Position numbers and translations under genes: made by a program. From positions 1-64,000 of the forward strand of contig JAUXRY010000034.1 of the NCBI GenBank assembly GCA_030679915.1: DNA of 64,000 nt, given 5' to 3'. How positions within the stretch are numbered: position 1 is the stretch's first letter; each line of letters starts with the position of its first letter. Positions 25,138 to 36,379 of this stretch are shown here, one piece after another. Below the pieces are notes generated by a model. That model was not told the origin of the DNA. It saw only the letters and a list, made by a program, of their open reading frames with translations, and made no database searches. The stretch comes from Thiobacillus sp. Lineage in GTDB: Bacteria > Pseudomonadota > Gammaproteobacteria > Burkholderiales > Thiobacillaceae.

Positions 25138-26541
25138 ATGTCCGGATTAACTTTATTTCAGAAATTGTGGGACGCCCATGTGGTGCACGTCGAAGATGAC
25201 GGTACTACGCTGCTTTATATCGACCGTCATTTGGTGCACGAAGTGACCAGCCCGCAGGCGTTCGAAGGCCTGAAGCTGGCCAACCGCACCCCGCGTCGCG
25301 TCGATGCGGCGGTGGCCGTGCCCGACCATAATGTACCGACAACCGACCGTTCGCACGGCATTACCGACCCTGTGTCGCGCCTGCAGGTGGAAACGCTGGA
25401 CGCCAATTGTGCCGAATACGGCATCACTGAATTCAAAATGGGCGACATTCGCCAGGGCATCGTCCATGTCATCGGACCGGAAGCCGGTCTGACCCTGCCC
25501 GGCATGACGGTCGTGTGCGGCGATTCGCATACCTCGACCCATGGCGCGTTTGGCGCATTGGCGTTCGGCATCGGTACCTCCGAAGTCGAGCACGTGCTGG
25601 CGACACAATGTCTGTGGCAGAAGCCGTCCAAAACAATGCTGGTTAACGTCGAAGGTGCGTTGGGTCGTGGCATCACCGCCAAGGACATTGCACTCGCCAT
25701 CATCGGTGAAATCGGCACGGCCGGTGGCACCGGCTATGCGCTCGAATTTGGCGGTTCGGCCATTCGTGCGCTGACCATGGAAGGCCGCATGACGTTATGC
25801 AACATGGCCATCGAGGCCGGTGCACGCGCCGGCATGGTGGCGACGGATGCCACGACGATTGAATACGTCAAGGGCCGGCCTTATGCACCCAAAGGCCCTG
25901 CATGGGAGCAAGCAGTTGCATGGTGGGGCACCCTGCATTCAGACGCTGATGCCGTATTTGACCGCGTGGTCGAACTCGATGCGGCGACAATTGAACCGCA
26001 GGTGACCTGGGGCACCTCGCCCGAAATGGTGACCACGATCAACGGTCGAGTGCCGAATCCTGCCGATGCGCCAAGCGACATTAAAAAGCAGGACTGGACG
26101 CGCGCACTGGAATACATGGGTTTGCAGGGCAACACCCCGATTGCCGAAATTTCCGTGGACAAGGTGTTCATCGGCTCCTGCACCAATTCGCGGATTGAAG
26201 ACATTCGTGAAGCCGCCAGTGTGGCCCGTGGCCGCAAGGTCGCAGCCAACGTCAAGCTGGCGATGGTGGTGCCCGGTTCCGGTCTGGTCAAACAGCAGGC
26301 CGAGGACGAAGGGCTGGACAAGATTTTTATCGAAGCCGGTTTCGAATGGCGCGAGCCGGGTTGCTCGATGTGTCTGGCAATGAATGCCGATCGACTTGAA
26401 CCGGGGGAACGTTGCGCCTCAACCTCCAACCGGAATTTCGAAGGGCGGCAAGGGCAGGGCGGGCGGACGCATCTGGTCAGTCCGGCGATGGCTGCCGCTG
26501 CGGCCTGTGCCGGGCATTTCGTCGATGTGCGTAAGTTGTAA
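25138..26541 (+). CDS. leuC: 3-isopropylmalate dehydratase large subunit
   Basis: 467 residues from the ATG at 25138; an ATG at 25126 would add four. The N-terminus [16 protein letters not shown] and [20 protein letters not shown] are diagnostic. The [4Fe-4S] ligands are the Cys in [10 protein letters not shown] and two in [10 protein letters not shown]. With LeuD it converts 2-isopropylmalate to 3-isopropylmalate in leucine synthesis. A small secreted-protein gene separates it from leuD; leuB and asd follow. Confidence 0.97.
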   Translation: MSGLTLFQKLWDAHVVHVEDDGTTLLYIDRHLVHEVTSPQAFEGLKLANRTPRRVDAAVAVPDHNVPTTDRSHGITDPVSRLQVETLDANCAEYGITEFKMGDIRQGIVHVIGPEAGLTLPGMTVVCGDSHTSTHGAFGALAFGIGTSEVEHVLATQCLWQKPSKTMLVNVEGALGRGITAKDIALAIIGEIGTAGGTGYALEFGGSAIRALTMEGRMTLCNMAIEAGARAGMVATDATTIEYVKGRPYAPKGPAWEQAVAWWGTLHSDADAVFDRVVELDAATIEPQVTWGTSPEMVTTINGRVPNPADAPSDIKKQDWTRALEYMGLQGNTPIAEISVDKVFIGSCTNSRIEDIREAASVARGRKVAANVKLAMVVPGSGLVKQQAEDEGLDKIFIEAGFEWREPGCSMCLAMNADRLEPGERCASTSNRNFEGRQGQGGRTHLVSPAMAAAAACAGHFVDVRKL

Positions 26542-26552
26542 GGAGAGTCGCG

Positions 26553-26816
26553 ATGAAGAAAATATTCATGCTGCTAATGCTGGGGTTGTTTGTTGGACAG
26601 CCGGCACTCGCTGAAGAAGGGGTCGCCAAGAAAGTGGGTGACGGCGTCAAAACAGGCGGTGAGGCTGCAGGGAACGGCATTGAAAAGGGTATCGAGGCCA
26701 CCGAAAAAGGATTGAAGAAAGGTGCGGCCGCAGCGGGCAAAGGACTGGAGACCGCGGGCCAGTGGATCGAAAAGAAAGTGCACGGCGACAAGCAGAAGAA
26801 AGAAGATCATGAATAA
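26553..26816 (+). CDS. Small exported Lys/Gly/Ala-rich protein between leuC and leuD
   Basis: 87 residues with a good ribosome-binding site (AAGGAG, 26540-26545). A signal peptide ([20 protein letters not shown]) is cut before EEG. The mature 67 residues show imperfect 11-residue periodicity (GxEAAGxGIEKG / [10 protein letters not shown] / [11 protein letters not shown]), predicting an amphipathic helix. No lipobox cysteine is present. Small entericidin-like proteins occupy similar positions in other betaproteobacteria as far as I recall, but this lacks the entericidin lipoprotein signature. Its last eight bases overlap the leuD start. The function is unknown. Confidence 0.75.
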   Translation: MKKIFMLLMLGLFVGQPALAEEGVAKKVGDGVKTGGEAAGNGIEKGIEATEKGLKKGAAAAGKGLETAGQWIEKKVHGDKQKKEDHE

Positions 26817-27459
26817 ATTCACTGTATTGGATGGCTTGGTGGTCCCGCTGGATCGTGCCAATGTCGACACCGATGCCATCATTCCCAAGCAGTTTCTGAA
26901 GTCGATCAAACGCGCAGGATTCGGACCCAACCTGTTCGATGAATGGCGTTATCTTGACCATGGCGAACCGGGCAAGTCGAATCATGACCGACCGCTTAAC
27001 CCTGACTTTGTACTGAATCAGCCTCGTTATAAAGGAGCCTCAGTACTCCTGGCGCGGGAGAATTTTGGGTGCGGCTCCAGTCGGGAGCATGCCCCATGGG
27101 CGCTGGAAGACTATGGTTTTCGCGCCATTATCGCGCCGAGCTTCGCTGATATTTTCTATAACAACTGCTTCAAAAACGGCATCCTCCCTATCGTTCTGGA
27201 TGCGGCCGTAGTGGACCAGCTATTCAAGGCATGCGAGGCAATCGAAGCATATGTTTTGACGGTCGACCTGGACAAGCAGACCGTGACAACCCCCTCAGGT
27301 GAAGTCATCCAGTTTGATGTGGACGGTGGACGTAAACATCGCTTGCTGAACGGCTTGGATGACATTGGCCTCACGCTGTTACAAGGCGACAAGATCAATG
27401 CCTATGAGGCGCGACGAAAGCAGGAAGCGCCCTGGTTATTTGGTGGACCCCAACAATGA
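26809..27459 (+). CDS. leuD: 3-isopropylmalate dehydratase small subunit
   Basis: 216 residues from the ATG at 26809 ([20 protein letters not shown]), which overlaps the small exported-protein gene. The swivel-domain motifs [13 protein letters not shown] and [20 protein letters not shown] are intact. It pairs with LeuC. Its stop overlaps the leuB start (ATGA), so translation is coupled. Confidence 0.97.
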   Translation: MNKFTVLDGLVVPLDRANVDTDAIIPKQFLKSIKRAGFGPNLFDEWRYLDHGEPGKSNHDRPLNPDFVLNQPRYKGASVLLARENFGCGSSREHAPWALEDYGFRAIIAPSFADIFYNNCFKNGILPIVLDAAVVDQLFKACEAIEAYVLTVDLDKQTVTTPSGEVIQFDVDGGRKHRLLNGLDDIGLTLLQGDKINAYEARRKQEAPWLFGGPQQ

Positions 27460-28532
27460 AAATTGCAGTTTTACCCGGTGATGGCATCGGCCCGGAAATC
27501 GTGGCGCAAGCGGTCAAGGTGCTCGAAGTGTTGCGCGCTGAAGGCGCGAAAATCGAGATGGAAACCGCACCCATTGGGGGTGCGGGCTACGATGCGGCAG
27601 GTGATCCGCTGCCGGACGCCACGCTGAAACTCGCACGCGAGGCCGATGCGGTCTTGCTTGGCGCTGTCGGCGGCCCACAGTACGACGCGCTGGATCGCCC
27701 GTTGCGCCCTGAGCGCGGCCTGCTGCGCATTCGCAAGGAACTCAATCTGTTTGCCAATCTGCGTCCGGCGCTGCTGTATCCCGAACTCGCATCGGCTTCT
27801 TCGCTGAAGCCGGACGTGGTGTCCGGACTTGATCTCATGATCGTGCGCGAACTCACAGGTGATGTGTATTTCGGCCAGCCGCGCGGTATTGAAGTCAGGC
27901 CAAGCCCAACCGGGGGGAGCGAGCGTGTCGGCTTCAACACCATGCTGTACGCCGAATCCGAAGTGCGCCGCGTCGCGCATGTGGCATTTGGCATCGCGAT
28001 GAAACGCGACAAGAAACTGTGTTCGGTGGACAAAGCCAATGTGCTGGAGTGCTCGGAGTTGTGGAAGGAAGTGATGATCGAGGTGTCGAAAGACTATCCC
28101 GAGGTCGAACTCTCCCACATGTACGTCGACAATGCGGCGATGCAACTGATTCGGGCGCCGAAGCAGTTCGACACCATGGTGACCGGCAATATTTTTGGCG
28201 ACATTTTGTCTGACGCAGCGTCGATGCTGTCCGGCTCGATTGGCATGTTGCCGTCGGCCTCGCTGGACGAAAACAACAAAGGCATGTTTGAGCCGATCCA
28301 CGGTTCGGCGCCTGACATTGCTGGCAAGAACATGGCGAATCCGCTGGCGACGATTTTGTCGGTGGCCATGATGTATCGCTACACCTTCGCCGATCTGGCC
28401 ACTGCTGATCGGATTGAAAACGCGGTGAAGAATGTGATTTCTCAAGGCCTGCGAACCAGCGACATCTGGACCGAGGGCACGCAAAATGTGTCATGCAGCG
28501 AGATGGGCGATGCGGTGGTGAAGGCGCTTTGA
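27456..28532 (+). CDS. leuB: 3-isopropylmalate dehydrogenase
   Basis: 358 residues, the usual length. It starts [20 protein letters not shown] and carries the substrate-binding Arg segment ([13 protein letters not shown]), [14 protein letters not shown], the metal-binding region near [26 protein letters not shown] and the NAD-specific [13 protein letters not shown]. It oxidises and decarboxylates 3-isopropylmalate in leucine synthesis. It overlaps leuD by four bases. Confidence 0.97.
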   Translation: MKIAVLPGDGIGPEIVAQAVKVLEVLRAEGAKIEMETAPIGGAGYDAAGDPLPDATLKLAREADAVLLGAVGGPQYDALDRPLRPERGLLRIRKELNLFANLRPALLYPELASASSLKPDVVSGLDLMIVRELTGDVYFGQPRGIEVRPSPTGGSERVGFNTMLYAESEVRRVAHVAFGIAMKRDKKLCSVDKANVLECSELWKEVMIEVSKDYPEVELSHMYVDNAAMQLIRAPKQFDTMVTGNIFGDILSDAASMLSGSIGMLPSASLDENNKGMFEPIHGSAPDIAGKNMANPLATILSVAMMYRYTFADLATADRIENAVKNVISQGLRTSDIWTEGTQNVSCSEMGDAVVKAL

Positions 28533-28587
28533 TTATCACGCGAAGCCTGCTTGAAGCGCTTCGCAGACACGAATTCTGGAGACGAAA

Positions 28588-29703
28588 ATGATGAAAGTAG
28601 GGCTGGTCGGCTGGCGCGGGATGGTGGGTTCCGTGCTGATGGGGCGAATGCGTGAAGAGCATGACTTCGACCATATTGAGCCGGTGTTTTTCACGACGTC
28701 CAACGTCGGCGGCAAGGGCCCGGACATGGGTCGTGAGGTTCCGCCGTTAAAAGACGCCAGCAGCATCGACGATCTGAAGCAGTGCGACACCATCATCACC
28801 TGCCAGGGCGGCGACTACACCCAGGACGTGTATCCGAAGCTGCGCGCAGCCGGTTGGACTGGTTACTGGATCGATGCGGCCTCGACGCTGCGGATGAAGG
28901 ACGAGGCCATCATTATTCTCGACCCGGTCAACGGCAATGTCATCCGGGACGGCATCACCAACGGCGTCAAAACCTATGTTGGCGGCAACTGCACGGTGTC
29001 CTTGATGCTGATGTCGATGGGCGGCCTGTTCGATGCCGGGCTGGTCGAATGGGTGTCGCCGATGACCTATCAGGCCGCCTCCGGCGCCGGCGCGCGCAAT
29101 ATGCGCGAACTGATCCAGCAAATGGGCGCGGTGCATGCCGAAGTCAAAGACCTGCTCGACGATCCAGCTTCAGCCATCCTCGAAATCGACCGCAAGGTGG
29201 CCGACTTCATCCGCTCTGACCGCTATCCGGTCGATGCCTGGCCAGTGCCGCTGGCCGGCAATCTGATTCCGTGGATTGACGTTGCGCTTGAATCCGGCCA
29301 GTCCAAGGAAGAATGGAAGGCCCAGGTTGAAGCCAACAAGATCATGCGCCGCAGCGATAACCCCATCCCCATTGACGGCCTGTGCGTACGCGTAGGCGCG
29401 ATGCGCTGCCATTCGCAGGCGCTCACCATCAAGTTGACCCGGGATGTGCCTCTGGCCGACATCGACGGCCTGATCGCCGAGCACAACCAATGGGTGAAAG
29501 TGGTACCGAACGATCGCGAACTCACCATGCGTGAACTGACCCCCGCAGCAGTGACCGGCACACTGACTGTGCCGATCGGGCGGATGCGCAAGCTCAGCAT
29601 GGGCCCGCAATATCTGACGGCGTTTACCGTAGGCGATCAGCTCTTGTGGGGGGCGGCAGAACCTTTGCGCCGCATGCTGAGAATCCTGCTGGAAGCCCGA
29701 TAA
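28588..29703 (+). CDS. asd: Aspartate-semialdehyde dehydrogenase
   Basis: 371 residues. GGAG lies six bases before the first of two tandem ATGs. [18 protein letters not shown] is the NADP-binding start of the gamma-type enzyme and the active-site Cys is in [18 protein letters not shown]. It makes aspartate semialdehyde for lysine, threonine, methionine and diaminopimelate. It lies 55 bases after leuB, and fimV follows after a 129-base gap in which I see no clear element. Confidence 0.97.
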   Translation: MMKVGLVGWRGMVGSVLMGRMREEHDFDHIEPVFFTTSNVGGKGPDMGREVPPLKDASSIDDLKQCDTIITCQGGDYTQDVYPKLRAAGWTGYWIDAASTLRMKDEAIIILDPVNGNVIRDGITNGVKTYVGGNCTVSLMLMSMGGLFDAGLVEWVSPMTYQAASGAGARNMRELIQQMGAVHAEVKDLLDDPASAILEIDRKVADFIRSDRYPVDAWPVPLAGNLIPWIDVALESGQSKEEWKAQVEANKIMRRSDNPIPIDGLCVRVGAMRCHSQALTIKLTRDVPLADIDGLIAEHNQWVKVVPNDRELTMRELTPAAVTGTLTVPIGRMRKLSMGPQYLTAFTVGDQLLWGAAEPLRRMLRILLEAR

Positions 29704-29832
29704 ATTAAGGCCGGAAGATAAAAATCTTAGGGCTGGTGTGATATATGCACTAAAGATTGCGTCTGCCGAGCCGTCAATAGTGGCGTTAAGTATTCAACAG
29801 CTCCGCTTGGCGGGGCGAATAGGGAGAAACGG

Positions 29833-32268
29833 ATGAAATTGAAGCGCTTCACCATCCAACTGGTGGCCGCCGGACTGATCGCCGCGCCGCTGATGGCGAA
29901 TGCCGCCGGGCTGGGCAAACTGTCTGTCACCTCTTCATTGGGGCAGCCGCTCGCGGCTGAGATCGAGCTATTTTCGGCCGATAAAGCGGAGCTCGAGAGT
30001 CTCTCAGCCACGCTGGCTTCCGACCAGGCGTTCCGTGATGCGCGTGTCGAATACGCGCCGGTTCTCTCTACGCTGCGCTTTTCGGTCGAGAAAAAACCGA
30101 ATGGCAAAGCCGTGTTGAAGGTTTCCTCCAGCCGTCCGGTCAACGATCCGTTCATCGACCTTCTGGTAGAACTGAGCTGGGCGTCAGGGCGACTAGTGCG
30201 TGAATACACCCTGTTGCTCGACCCGCCCGGGATGGCGAGCCCGCAAACCGTGGCTCCGGTGGTGGTTTCGACCCCCGCTCAGGCCCCTGCACCCAAATCG
30301 GCCGCAGTCAAGCCGGCTCCTGCTGCGCCGGTTCAGGCAGCACCGGCCCCCGCCGCAGCCAAAGCGCCGGCCCCGGAGATGGCACCCAAACCCGCCCCCG
30401 CGCCGCAGCCTGATGCACCGGACAGCGTCCTCGTCAAACGGGGCGATACGCTGGGAAACATTGCCAGCCGTGTGCGCCGTGAAGGCGTCAGCCTGGAGCA
30501 AACTTTGCTCGGGCTGTATCGCGAGAACGCCCAGGCATTCGACGGCAACGTGAATCGTCTTAAGGCAGGCAAGACGCTCAGCGTCCCGCCGGCAGACAAA
30601 GTGGCTGCAATTCCGCAAAAAGAAGCCGTACGAGAGCTCAAGCTTCAAGCAGACGACTGGCGTGCCTATCGCCAGAAGCTGGCGGGTGCGGTCAGTGATG
30701 CGCCCGAAGCGAAAGCTGCGCCAGGCGAAGCCAGCAGCGGCAAGATTACGCCCAAGGTTGAAGACCGCGCCAAACCGGCGCCAGAAAGTCAAAAGGACGT
30801 ATTGAAACTGTCCAAAGTCACGCCGCCAACCGCTGCGGCTACGGCGGCCAAGGCCGACGAAGCGCGGGCTTTGCAGGACAAACTGCGCGCCCAGGAAGAG
30901 GATGCAACCGCACGCGAAAAGGCATTGAAAGAATCGGGTCAGCGTGTTGCCACGCTGGAAAAACAGATTCAGGACATGCAAAAGCTGGTTGAAATGAAGG
31001 AAAAAGCGCAGACCGAAGCGCCTGCTCCTGAAGCGGCTGCGCCGGCTCCAGTGCCGGCACCCAGTGAAGAGAAACCCGTCCCCGTTGTTCCTATCGTCAA
31101 GGCGCCTGCAGCGGCGCCTGAAGCGACTGAAAACTGGTTTGCACCGTTGCTTGCCAACCCGATGTATTGGGGTGGTGGCCTTGCTGCCCTGGGCTTGGGC
31201 GGCGTGCTGTGGTGGATGATGGCCGGCGGGGGGCGCCGCCGTAAAACGGGTGGTTCCGTGATGGAAGACAGCATCATGACTGGCGGTGAAGTTCGCCCGA
31301 ACTCGGTGATTGGTGCCGCTTCGGGTGGCAGCGTCAACACGGGGGACACTTCCTTCCTGACCGATTTCAGCCAGGCGGGTCTGGGTACGATCGATACGCA
31401 TGATGTAGATCCCATTGCCGAAGCTGAAGTCTACATGGCCTATGGTCGCGATGTGCAGGCTGAGGAAATCCTCAAGGAAGCCATCAACAAAAACCCTGAC
31501 CGTCACGAGATTCGTTCCAAGCTTCTGGAAATCTATGCCGCCAGACACAACACGGCTGCATTTGAGTCAGTCGCAGGTGAGCTTTACGCTGCGCTGGGCA
31601 GCAAGTCTAGCCCGCTGTGGGATAAAGCCTGTGAAATGGGACGCAGCATCGATCCGACCAACCCGCTTTATGGCGGCGTGCAATCGGGTAATACCCCGGT
31701 TGCTGAAGTCGCTACCGTTGCAGCGACTGCAGCAATTGTAGGGGGGGCAGTAGGATTTGAAGAGGAGACCACTGCTGAGGATATCGCTGAGGATATTGAT
31801 GATTCTCCGTTAGTCGACTTGGCTGAAGACGAGCCTGAATCTGGTGTGCCGACTGCGGTCATGGAGTTTGAGTCTGCAGGGCAGGTGCTGAACTTCGATT
31901 CCCCAGCCGGTTCATCTGCCACCCCCGAGACGGGTTACGTGGAAATGGATACGCAAGGGCTTGATTTCGATTTGCCGGACCTGGATGTGCCGACCTCGAA
32001 GGATGACGCGCTGGATCTGGATCTGGGCCTGGAAGAAGAAAATGGCCCTGACAGCAAATTCGATTTCAGTGGCCTCGATCTTGATCTGGGCGATGCGGGT
32101 GGCAATGACCTCGAACTCGATGAAGTCGGCACCAAGCTTGACCTCGCCCGTGCCTACGTGGAAATGGGTGACAAGGAAGGCGCGCGTGAAATCCTCACCG
32201 AGGTGCTGTCCGAAGGCAGTGACAAGCAGAAATCCGATGCAAAGGGCATGTTGAGCTCGCTTGGCTAA
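29833..32268 (+). CDS. fimV: FimV/HubP-family polar peptidoglycan-binding protein
   Basis: 811 residues. A signal peptide ends at ANAAG. The conserved FimV N-terminus follows (GLGKLSVTSSLGQPLAAEIE). A LysM domain lies at about 197-255 (VLVKRGDTLGNIASRVRR), then Ala/Pro/Lys-rich linkers, a coiled coil (about 345-395), a membrane helix near 440-460 and an acidic cytoplasmic region. A C-terminal FimV domain has the TPR-like KLDLARAYVEMGDKEGAREIL. FimV organises the cell pole, type IV pili and, in some species, c-di-GMP. The position between asd and truA is the conserved one in many proteobacteria. Confidence 0.93.
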   Translation: MKLKRFTIQLVAAGLIAAPLMANAAGLGKLSVTSSLGQPLAAEIELFSADKAELESLSATLASDQAFRDARVEYAPVLSTLRFSVEKKPNGKAVLKVSSSRPVNDPFIDLLVELSWASGRLVREYTLLLDPPGMASPQTVAPVVVSTPAQAPAPKSAAVKPAPAAPVQAAPAPAAAKAPAPEMAPKPAPAPQPDAPDSVLVKRGDTLGNIASRVRREGVSLEQTLLGLYRENAQAFDGNVNRLKAGKTLSVPPADKVAAIPQKEAVRELKLQADDWRAYRQKLAGAVSDAPEAKAAPGEASSGKITPKVEDRAKPAPESQKDVLKLSKVTPPTAAATAAKADEARALQDKLRAQEEDATAREKALKESGQRVATLEKQIQDMQKLVEMKEKAQTEAPAPEAAAPAPVPAPSEEKPVPVVPIVKAPAAAPEATENWFAPLLANPMYWGGGLAALGLGGVLWWMMAGGGRRRKTGGSVMEDSIMTGGEVRPNSVIGAASGGSVNTGDTSFLTDFSQAGLGTIDTHDVDPIAEAEVYMAYGRDVQAEEILKEAINKNPDRHEIRSKLLEIYAARHNTAAFESVAGELYAALGSKSSPLWDKACEMGRSIDPTNPLYGGVQSGNTPVAEVATVAATAAIVGGAVGFEEETTAEDIAEDIDDSPLVDLAEDEPESGVPTAVMEFESAGQVLNFDSPAGSSATPETGYVEMDTQGLDFDLPDLDVPTSKDDALDLDLGLEEENGPDSKFDFSGLDLDLGDAGGNDLELDEVGTKLDLARAYVEMGDKEGAREILTEVLSEGSDKQKSDAKGMLSSLG

Positions 32269-32875
32269 GTTCCCCCATCCGGCCGCCCGCATCCTGTTGT
32301 GGTGCGGGTGGGCAGTGGCAGTAGAACGCGCTGTCATGCCGCAATTTGCTTTTCTGGCCGTCGCCACTGCGACGGCCTTTCTGTTTTACCCTGTCCGAAC
32401 TGAAGGATGGCGCCTGCTCCGCCGCACCCGCTGGTTGATGGTCGTGTTGCTGCTCACCTACGCTTACAGCATGCCGGGCGCAATGCTGTGGCCGTCACTG
32501 GGGTGGGCCAGCCCCAGCCTGGTCGGCATGGAACAAGGCGCGTGGCGCGTGGGGCGTTTGGTCCTTCTGTTGGCAGGGCTGTCGGTGCTGTTGGCTTATA
32601 CCGCCCGCTCTCGATTGATATTCGGTTTATATGTATTGGTGACTCCCCTGACGTGGCTGGGTTTCGATCGTCGCGCCTTTGCTGTGCGATTGGGATTAAC
32701 CCTGGACTATGTCGAACATGCTCCTAAGCCGGTGCGCTGGCTGGATGCGTTGCGTGTGCCAATAGCGGATGAATCCGAGCCAACCACCTATGTTTTACAC
32801 ACCGAACACTGGCAAGCCTGGGACAGCGCCGTCATACTGGCAGGCCTGCTTGGGGTGTGGTTCGTGCTGGCATGA
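32261..32875 (+). CDS. Membrane protein resembling EcfT/CbiQ
   Basis: 204 residues from a TTG that overlaps the fimV stop; a later ATG (32336) is the main alternative. It has about five hydrophobic segments. The stretch from GRLVLLLAGLSVLLAYTARS to TPLTWLGFDRRAFAVRLGL resembles the T component of energy-coupling-factor transporters (Arg, then an S/T-rich helix, then PL). No ECF ATPase or S component is nearby, so a transporter role is uncertain. It lies between fimV and truA. Confidence 0.62.
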   Translation: MAKFPHPAARILLWCGWAVAVERAVMPQFAFLAVATATAFLFYPVRTEGWRLLRRTRWLMVVLLLTYAYSMPGAMLWPSLGWASPSLVGMEQGAWRVGRLVLLLAGLSVLLAYTARSRLIFGLYVLVTPLTWLGFDRRAFAVRLGLTLDYVEHAPKPVRWLDALRVPIADESEPTTYVLHTEHWQAWDSAVILAGLLGVWFVLA

Positions 32876-32881
32876 GGCCGA

Positions 32882-33667
32882 ATGGATATGAGAATCGTGT
32901 TGGGTCTGGAGTATTGCGGGATGGGGTTTTGCGGTTGGCAGTCCCAACTGCAGGGGTGTGGCGTGCAGGATGTGCTCGAAACCGCAGTCGCTGCGATCGC
33001 GGGCGTAGCCATCCGTATTATCGCAGCGGGTCGTACCGACACGGGCGTCCATGCGGCGCTTCAAGTGGTGCACTTTGATACGGATGTCGAACGTCCGCTG
33101 ACTGCGTGGGTGCGTGGCGTCAACAGCCACCTTCCACCGGGGGTGACCGTGCTGTGGGCGCGTGAGCTTGACGATGCATTCCATGCGCGGTTTTCCGCCA
33201 ATCAACGCGGCTATCGCTATGTGTTGCTCAACCATGCCGTGCGGCCCGGCCTGAATCACGGACTGATCGGCTGGTATCACCGCCCGCTGGATGTCGACGC
33301 AATGAATGCTGCCGCAGCCCGGCTAATCGGGCTGCATGACTTTTCAGCCTTTCGCGCTGCCGCCTGCCAGTCCAAATCACCGACCAAGGACCTGAGACGG
33401 ATCAAGATCGAGCGGCGCGGCGATTACCTGCTGTGCGATTTTCTGGCCGACGGTTTTTTGCACCACATGGTCCGCAACCTTATGGGCTGTCTGATCCAGG
33501 TTGGCGCGGGCGCTCGGTCACCCGAATGGGCGCAGATGGTTCTGGAAAGCCGGGATCGCTCACTTGCCGCCCCCACCTTCGATCCCGCCGGCCTGTATCT
33601 GACGCACATCCGGTATCCTGCGCACTTTGCCTTGCCGGAAACCTCTGACCGATGGCTGTACGCGTAA
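32882..33667 (+). CDS. truA: tRNA pseudouridine(38-40) synthase
   Basis: 261 residues. The start [20 protein letters not shown] and the catalytic motif [11 protein letters not shown] (Asp nucleophile) are diagnostic, and the C-terminal [17 protein letters not shown] segment is typical. It modifies the anticodon stem-loop of many tRNAs. It overlaps trpF by 16 bases. Confidence 0.97.
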   Translation: MDMRIVLGLEYCGMGFCGWQSQLQGCGVQDVLETAVAAIAGVAIRIIAAGRTDTGVHAALQVVHFDTDVERPLTAWVRGVNSHLPPGVTVLWARELDDAFHARFSANQRGYRYVLLNHAVRPGLNHGLIGWYHRPLDVDAMNAAAARLIGLHDFSAFRAAACQSKSPTKDLRRIKIERRGDYLLCDFLADGFLHHMVRNLMGCLIQVGAGARSPEWAQMVLESRDRSLAAPTFDPAGLYLTHIRYPAHFALPETSDRWLYA

Positions 33668-34299
33668 AAATCTGCGGCATTACCCGATTGCAGGATTTGC
33701 ACGCTGCCTGCAATGCCGGGGCGGATGCGCTGGGATTTGTGTTCTACGAACGCAGCCCGCGTCATGTGACGATCGAGGCGGCAGCAGCGCTGGTACGCGC
33801 GCTGCCGCCTTTCGTACAGTCGGTGGGCTTGTTCGTGAATGCAGAGCCCGCTTATATTGAGTCCGTGTTGCAGGCAGTGCCGCTCGACTTGTTGCAGTTC
33901 CACGGCGACGAAACGCCAACGGATTGCGCGCGCTTCGGCCGGCCCTACATCAAAGCAGTGCGCGTCAATCGGGACACGGATTTGCTAAAATACGTAGCTG
34001 ACTTTGATGTTGCACGCGGTCTGTTGCTTGATGCTTATGTCGCTGGCGTACCGGGTGGTACCGGGGAACGCTTCGACTGGAGCCTGATTCCGGCGAATTT
34101 AACCAAGCCGATCGTGTTATCGGGCGGGCTCACGCCGGATAACGTCGCCGAAGCCGTACAGCGCGTCCGCCCATGGGCGGTGGATGTGTCTTCGGGCGTC
34201 GAAGCAGCAGTGAGGATGCTTGATGGGGCAGAAGTTGCCGCCAAGGGCATCAAAGATCCGAACAAAATGGCGCAATTTATTGCGAGAGCAAAAGCTTGA
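33652..34299 (+). CDS. trpF: Phosphoribosylanthranilate isomerase
   Basis: 215 residues, a single-domain TIM barrel. [20 protein letters not shown] carries the catalytic Cys, [30 protein letters not shown] carries the catalytic Asp, and [14 protein letters not shown] and DVSSGVE form the phosphate site. This is the third step from anthranilate in tryptophan synthesis. trpB starts within its stop codon. Confidence 0.97.
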   Translation: MAVRVKICGITRLQDLHAACNAGADALGFVFYERSPRHVTIEAAAALVRALPPFVQSVGLFVNAEPAYIESVLQAVPLDLLQFHGDETPTDCARFGRPYIKAVRVNRDTDLLKYVADFDVARGLLLDAYVAGVPGGTGERFDWSLIPANLTKPIVLSGGLTPDNVAEAVQRVRPWAVDVSSGVEAAVRMLDGAEVAAKGIKDPNKMAQFIARAKA

Positions 34300-35498
34300 T
34301 GAAACTCACAGACCTCCCAGATGCACGCGGCCATTTCGGTCCTTATGGCGGCATTTTTGTCGCTGAAACCCTGATGGCGGCACTCGAAGAATTGCGCGTC
34401 GAATATGACAGGGCACGAAACGATCCGGCGTTCGTAGCTGAGTTTGAATACGAACTCAAACATTATGTGGGTCGGCCAAGCCCGGTCTATCACGCCAAAC
34501 GCTTGAGTGAGCAATATGGTGGCGCGCAGATTTACCTGAAGCGCGAAGACCTCAATCACACCGGTGCACACAAGATCAACAACACCATTGGGCAGGCGCT
34601 GCTGGCGCGGCGCATGGGCAAAAAGCGTGTGATCGCCGAAACCGGCGCGGGTCAGCATGGGGTTGCATCGGCCACCGTCGCGGCACGCTACGGCATGGAA
34701 TGCGTGGTTTACATGGGCGCAGAAGATGTCATTCGCCAGGCGCCTAATGTCTTTCGCATGAAACTGCTTGGCGCAACCGTGGTGCCGGTGTCATCGGGTT
34801 CCAAAACGCTGAAAGATGCACTCAACGAGGCGATGCGCGACTGGGTGACCAACGTTGATTCCACCTTTTACATTCTGGGCACTGCCGCCGGCCCCCACCC
34901 TTACCCCATGCTGGTGCGTGATTTCCAGTGCGTAATCGGCCGTGAGTGCATCATCCAGATGCCGGAACTGGCGGGTCGTCAGCCCGATGCCGTGGTCGCC
35001 TGCGTGGGTGGCGGCTCCAATGCAATCGGGATATTCCATCCCTATATTCCGTTTGAAGCCGTGCGTCTGATTGGTGTCGAGGCCGGCGGGTCAGGCATCG
35101 CCAGCGGCAAGCATGCTGCGCCACTTTCCGCCGGCACCCCGGGCGTGCTGCATGGATTTCGCAGTTATCTGATGCAGGACGGTAACGGCCAGATCATTGA
35201 AACCCACTCGATTTCCGCTGGGCTGGATTACCCCGGTGTCGGTCCCGAACACAGCTATTTAAAGGATGCGGGTCGCGCCGAGTACGTTGCGATCAACGAC
35301 GACGAAGCCATGGCGGCTTTCCACGACCTGTGCCGATTCGAAGGCATTATCCCGGCACTGGAATCCAGCCATGCCGTTGCCCATGCCAAAAAGCTCGCGC
35401 CAACCATGAAAAAAGACCAGATCATCCTGGTTAACCTGTCCGGCCGTGGCGACAAGGACATCAACACCGTGGCGAAAGTGGCGGGCATCACGCTGTAA
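34299..35498 (+). CDS. trpB: Tryptophan synthase beta subunit
   Basis: 399 residues from the ATG at 34299, overlapping the trpF TGA; a TTG just upstream is less likely. The PLP lysine is in [19 protein letters not shown], followed by [17 protein letters not shown] and the GGGSNAIG phosphate loop. It condenses indole with serine in complex with TrpA. Confidence 0.98.
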   Translation: MKLTDLPDARGHFGPYGGIFVAETLMAALEELRVEYDRARNDPAFVAEFEYELKHYVGRPSPVYHAKRLSEQYGGAQIYLKREDLNHTGAHKINNTIGQALLARRMGKKRVIAETGAGQHGVASATVAARYGMECVVYMGAEDVIRQAPNVFRMKLLGATVVPVSSGSKTLKDALNEAMRDWVTNVDSTFYILGTAAGPHPYPMLVRDFQCVIGRECIIQMPELAGRQPDAVVACVGGGSNAIGIFHPYIPFEAVRLIGVEAGGSGIASGKHAAPLSAGTPGVLHGFRSYLMQDGNGQIIETHSISAGLDYPGVGPEHSYLKDAGRAEYVAINDDEAMAAFHDLCRFEGIIPALESSHAVAHAKKLAPTMKKDQIILVNLSGRGDKDINTVAKVAGITL

Positions 35499-35542
35499 AC
35501 CCGCATTACATCCCAATTGAACCGCTTTCAGAAGACAACACC

Positions 35543-36349
35543 ATGAGCCGCATCGGCCAGACATTTAACGCGCTCAAGGCGCACAACAAAAAAGCCCTGA
35601 TCACCTTCATCACTGCCGGCGACCCAGGCAAGGGCTTGACCGTACCGTTGATGCATGCGCTAGTGGAAGCGGGTGCAGACATCATCGAACTGGGCGTACC
35701 GTTTTCTGATCCCATGGCCGATGGCCCAGTGATTCAGCGCGCATCTGAGCGTGCATTGGCAAACAAAGTCGGGCTGAAGGATGTACTGGCGATGTCGGCG
35801 GAATTTCGCAAAAGCAATACGACGACGCCGATTGTGCTGATGGGCTATGCCAATCCGGTTGAACGCATGGGTTACGAAACATTTGCGCTGGCCGCAAAGA
35901 CCGCAGGCGTTGACGGCGTGTTGACTGTGGACATCCCCCCAGAGGAATCGCTTGGCGTGTCGGATGTATTCAAGGCTGCCGGGCTGGACCCCATTTTTCT
36001 ATTGTCACCGACCACGCCAGAGTCACGTATCGAAAGGGTGGCTGCAGCAGCAGGCGGTTTCATCTATTACGTGTCCTTGAAGGGGGTGACGGGTTCGGCG
36101 GACCTCGATACTGAAGAGGTCGCGCGTAAAATCGCGACCATTCGGCGCCACTGCGAACTGCCGGTGGGGGTAGGATTTGGCATTCGCGATGCGGCTACGG
36201 CCGAAGCCGTAGCACGGATTGCGGATGCTGTGGTGGTAGGCAGTCGCATCGTGAACGAAATCGAAACCTCGCCCGAAGACGAGGTGATCAATCGCGTTAA
36301 AGCACTGGTGCAGGACCTGCGCCGGGGTGTGGACGCGGCTTCAAAATAA
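35543..36349 (+). CDS. trpA: Tryptophan synthase alpha subunit
   Basis: 268 residues. Catalytic Glu is in [20 protein letters not shown] and Asp in [28 protein letters not shown] forms the phosphate-binding end. It cleaves indole-3-glycerol phosphate and channels indole to TrpB. A 44-base gap separates it from trpB. Confidence 0.98.
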   Translation: MSRIGQTFNALKAHNKKALITFITAGDPGKGLTVPLMHALVEAGADIIELGVPFSDPMADGPVIQRASERALANKVGLKDVLAMSAEFRKSNTTTPIVLMGYANPVERMGYETFALAAKTAGVDGVLTVDIPPEESLGVSDVFKAAGLDPIFLLSPTTPESRIERVAAAAGGFIYYVSLKGVTGSADLDTEEVARKIATIRRHCELPVGVGFGIRDAATAEAVARIADAVVVGSRIVNEIETSPEDEVINRVKALVQDLRRGVDAASK

Positions 36350-36379
36350 GCTGACACAATTCAAGCAGCGGAGAAAACA

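Noticed and set aside
27471-28484. Open frame of 337 codons opposite leuB
   Set aside because: leuB is fully supported by family motifs and the opposite product is His/Arg-rich without similarity.
30290-30420. Repetitive Pro/Ala-coding sequence in fimV (and at 38760-38920 in the SPOR gene), considered as a DNA repeat or CRISPR-like array
   Set aside because: There are no regular spacers; it codes for low-complexity linkers in both proteins.
30193-31548. Open frame of 451 codons on the minus strand opposite fimV
   Set aside because: The Arg/Phe/Gly-rich product mirrors the Ala/Pro-rich coding strand; no domain or ribosome-binding site.
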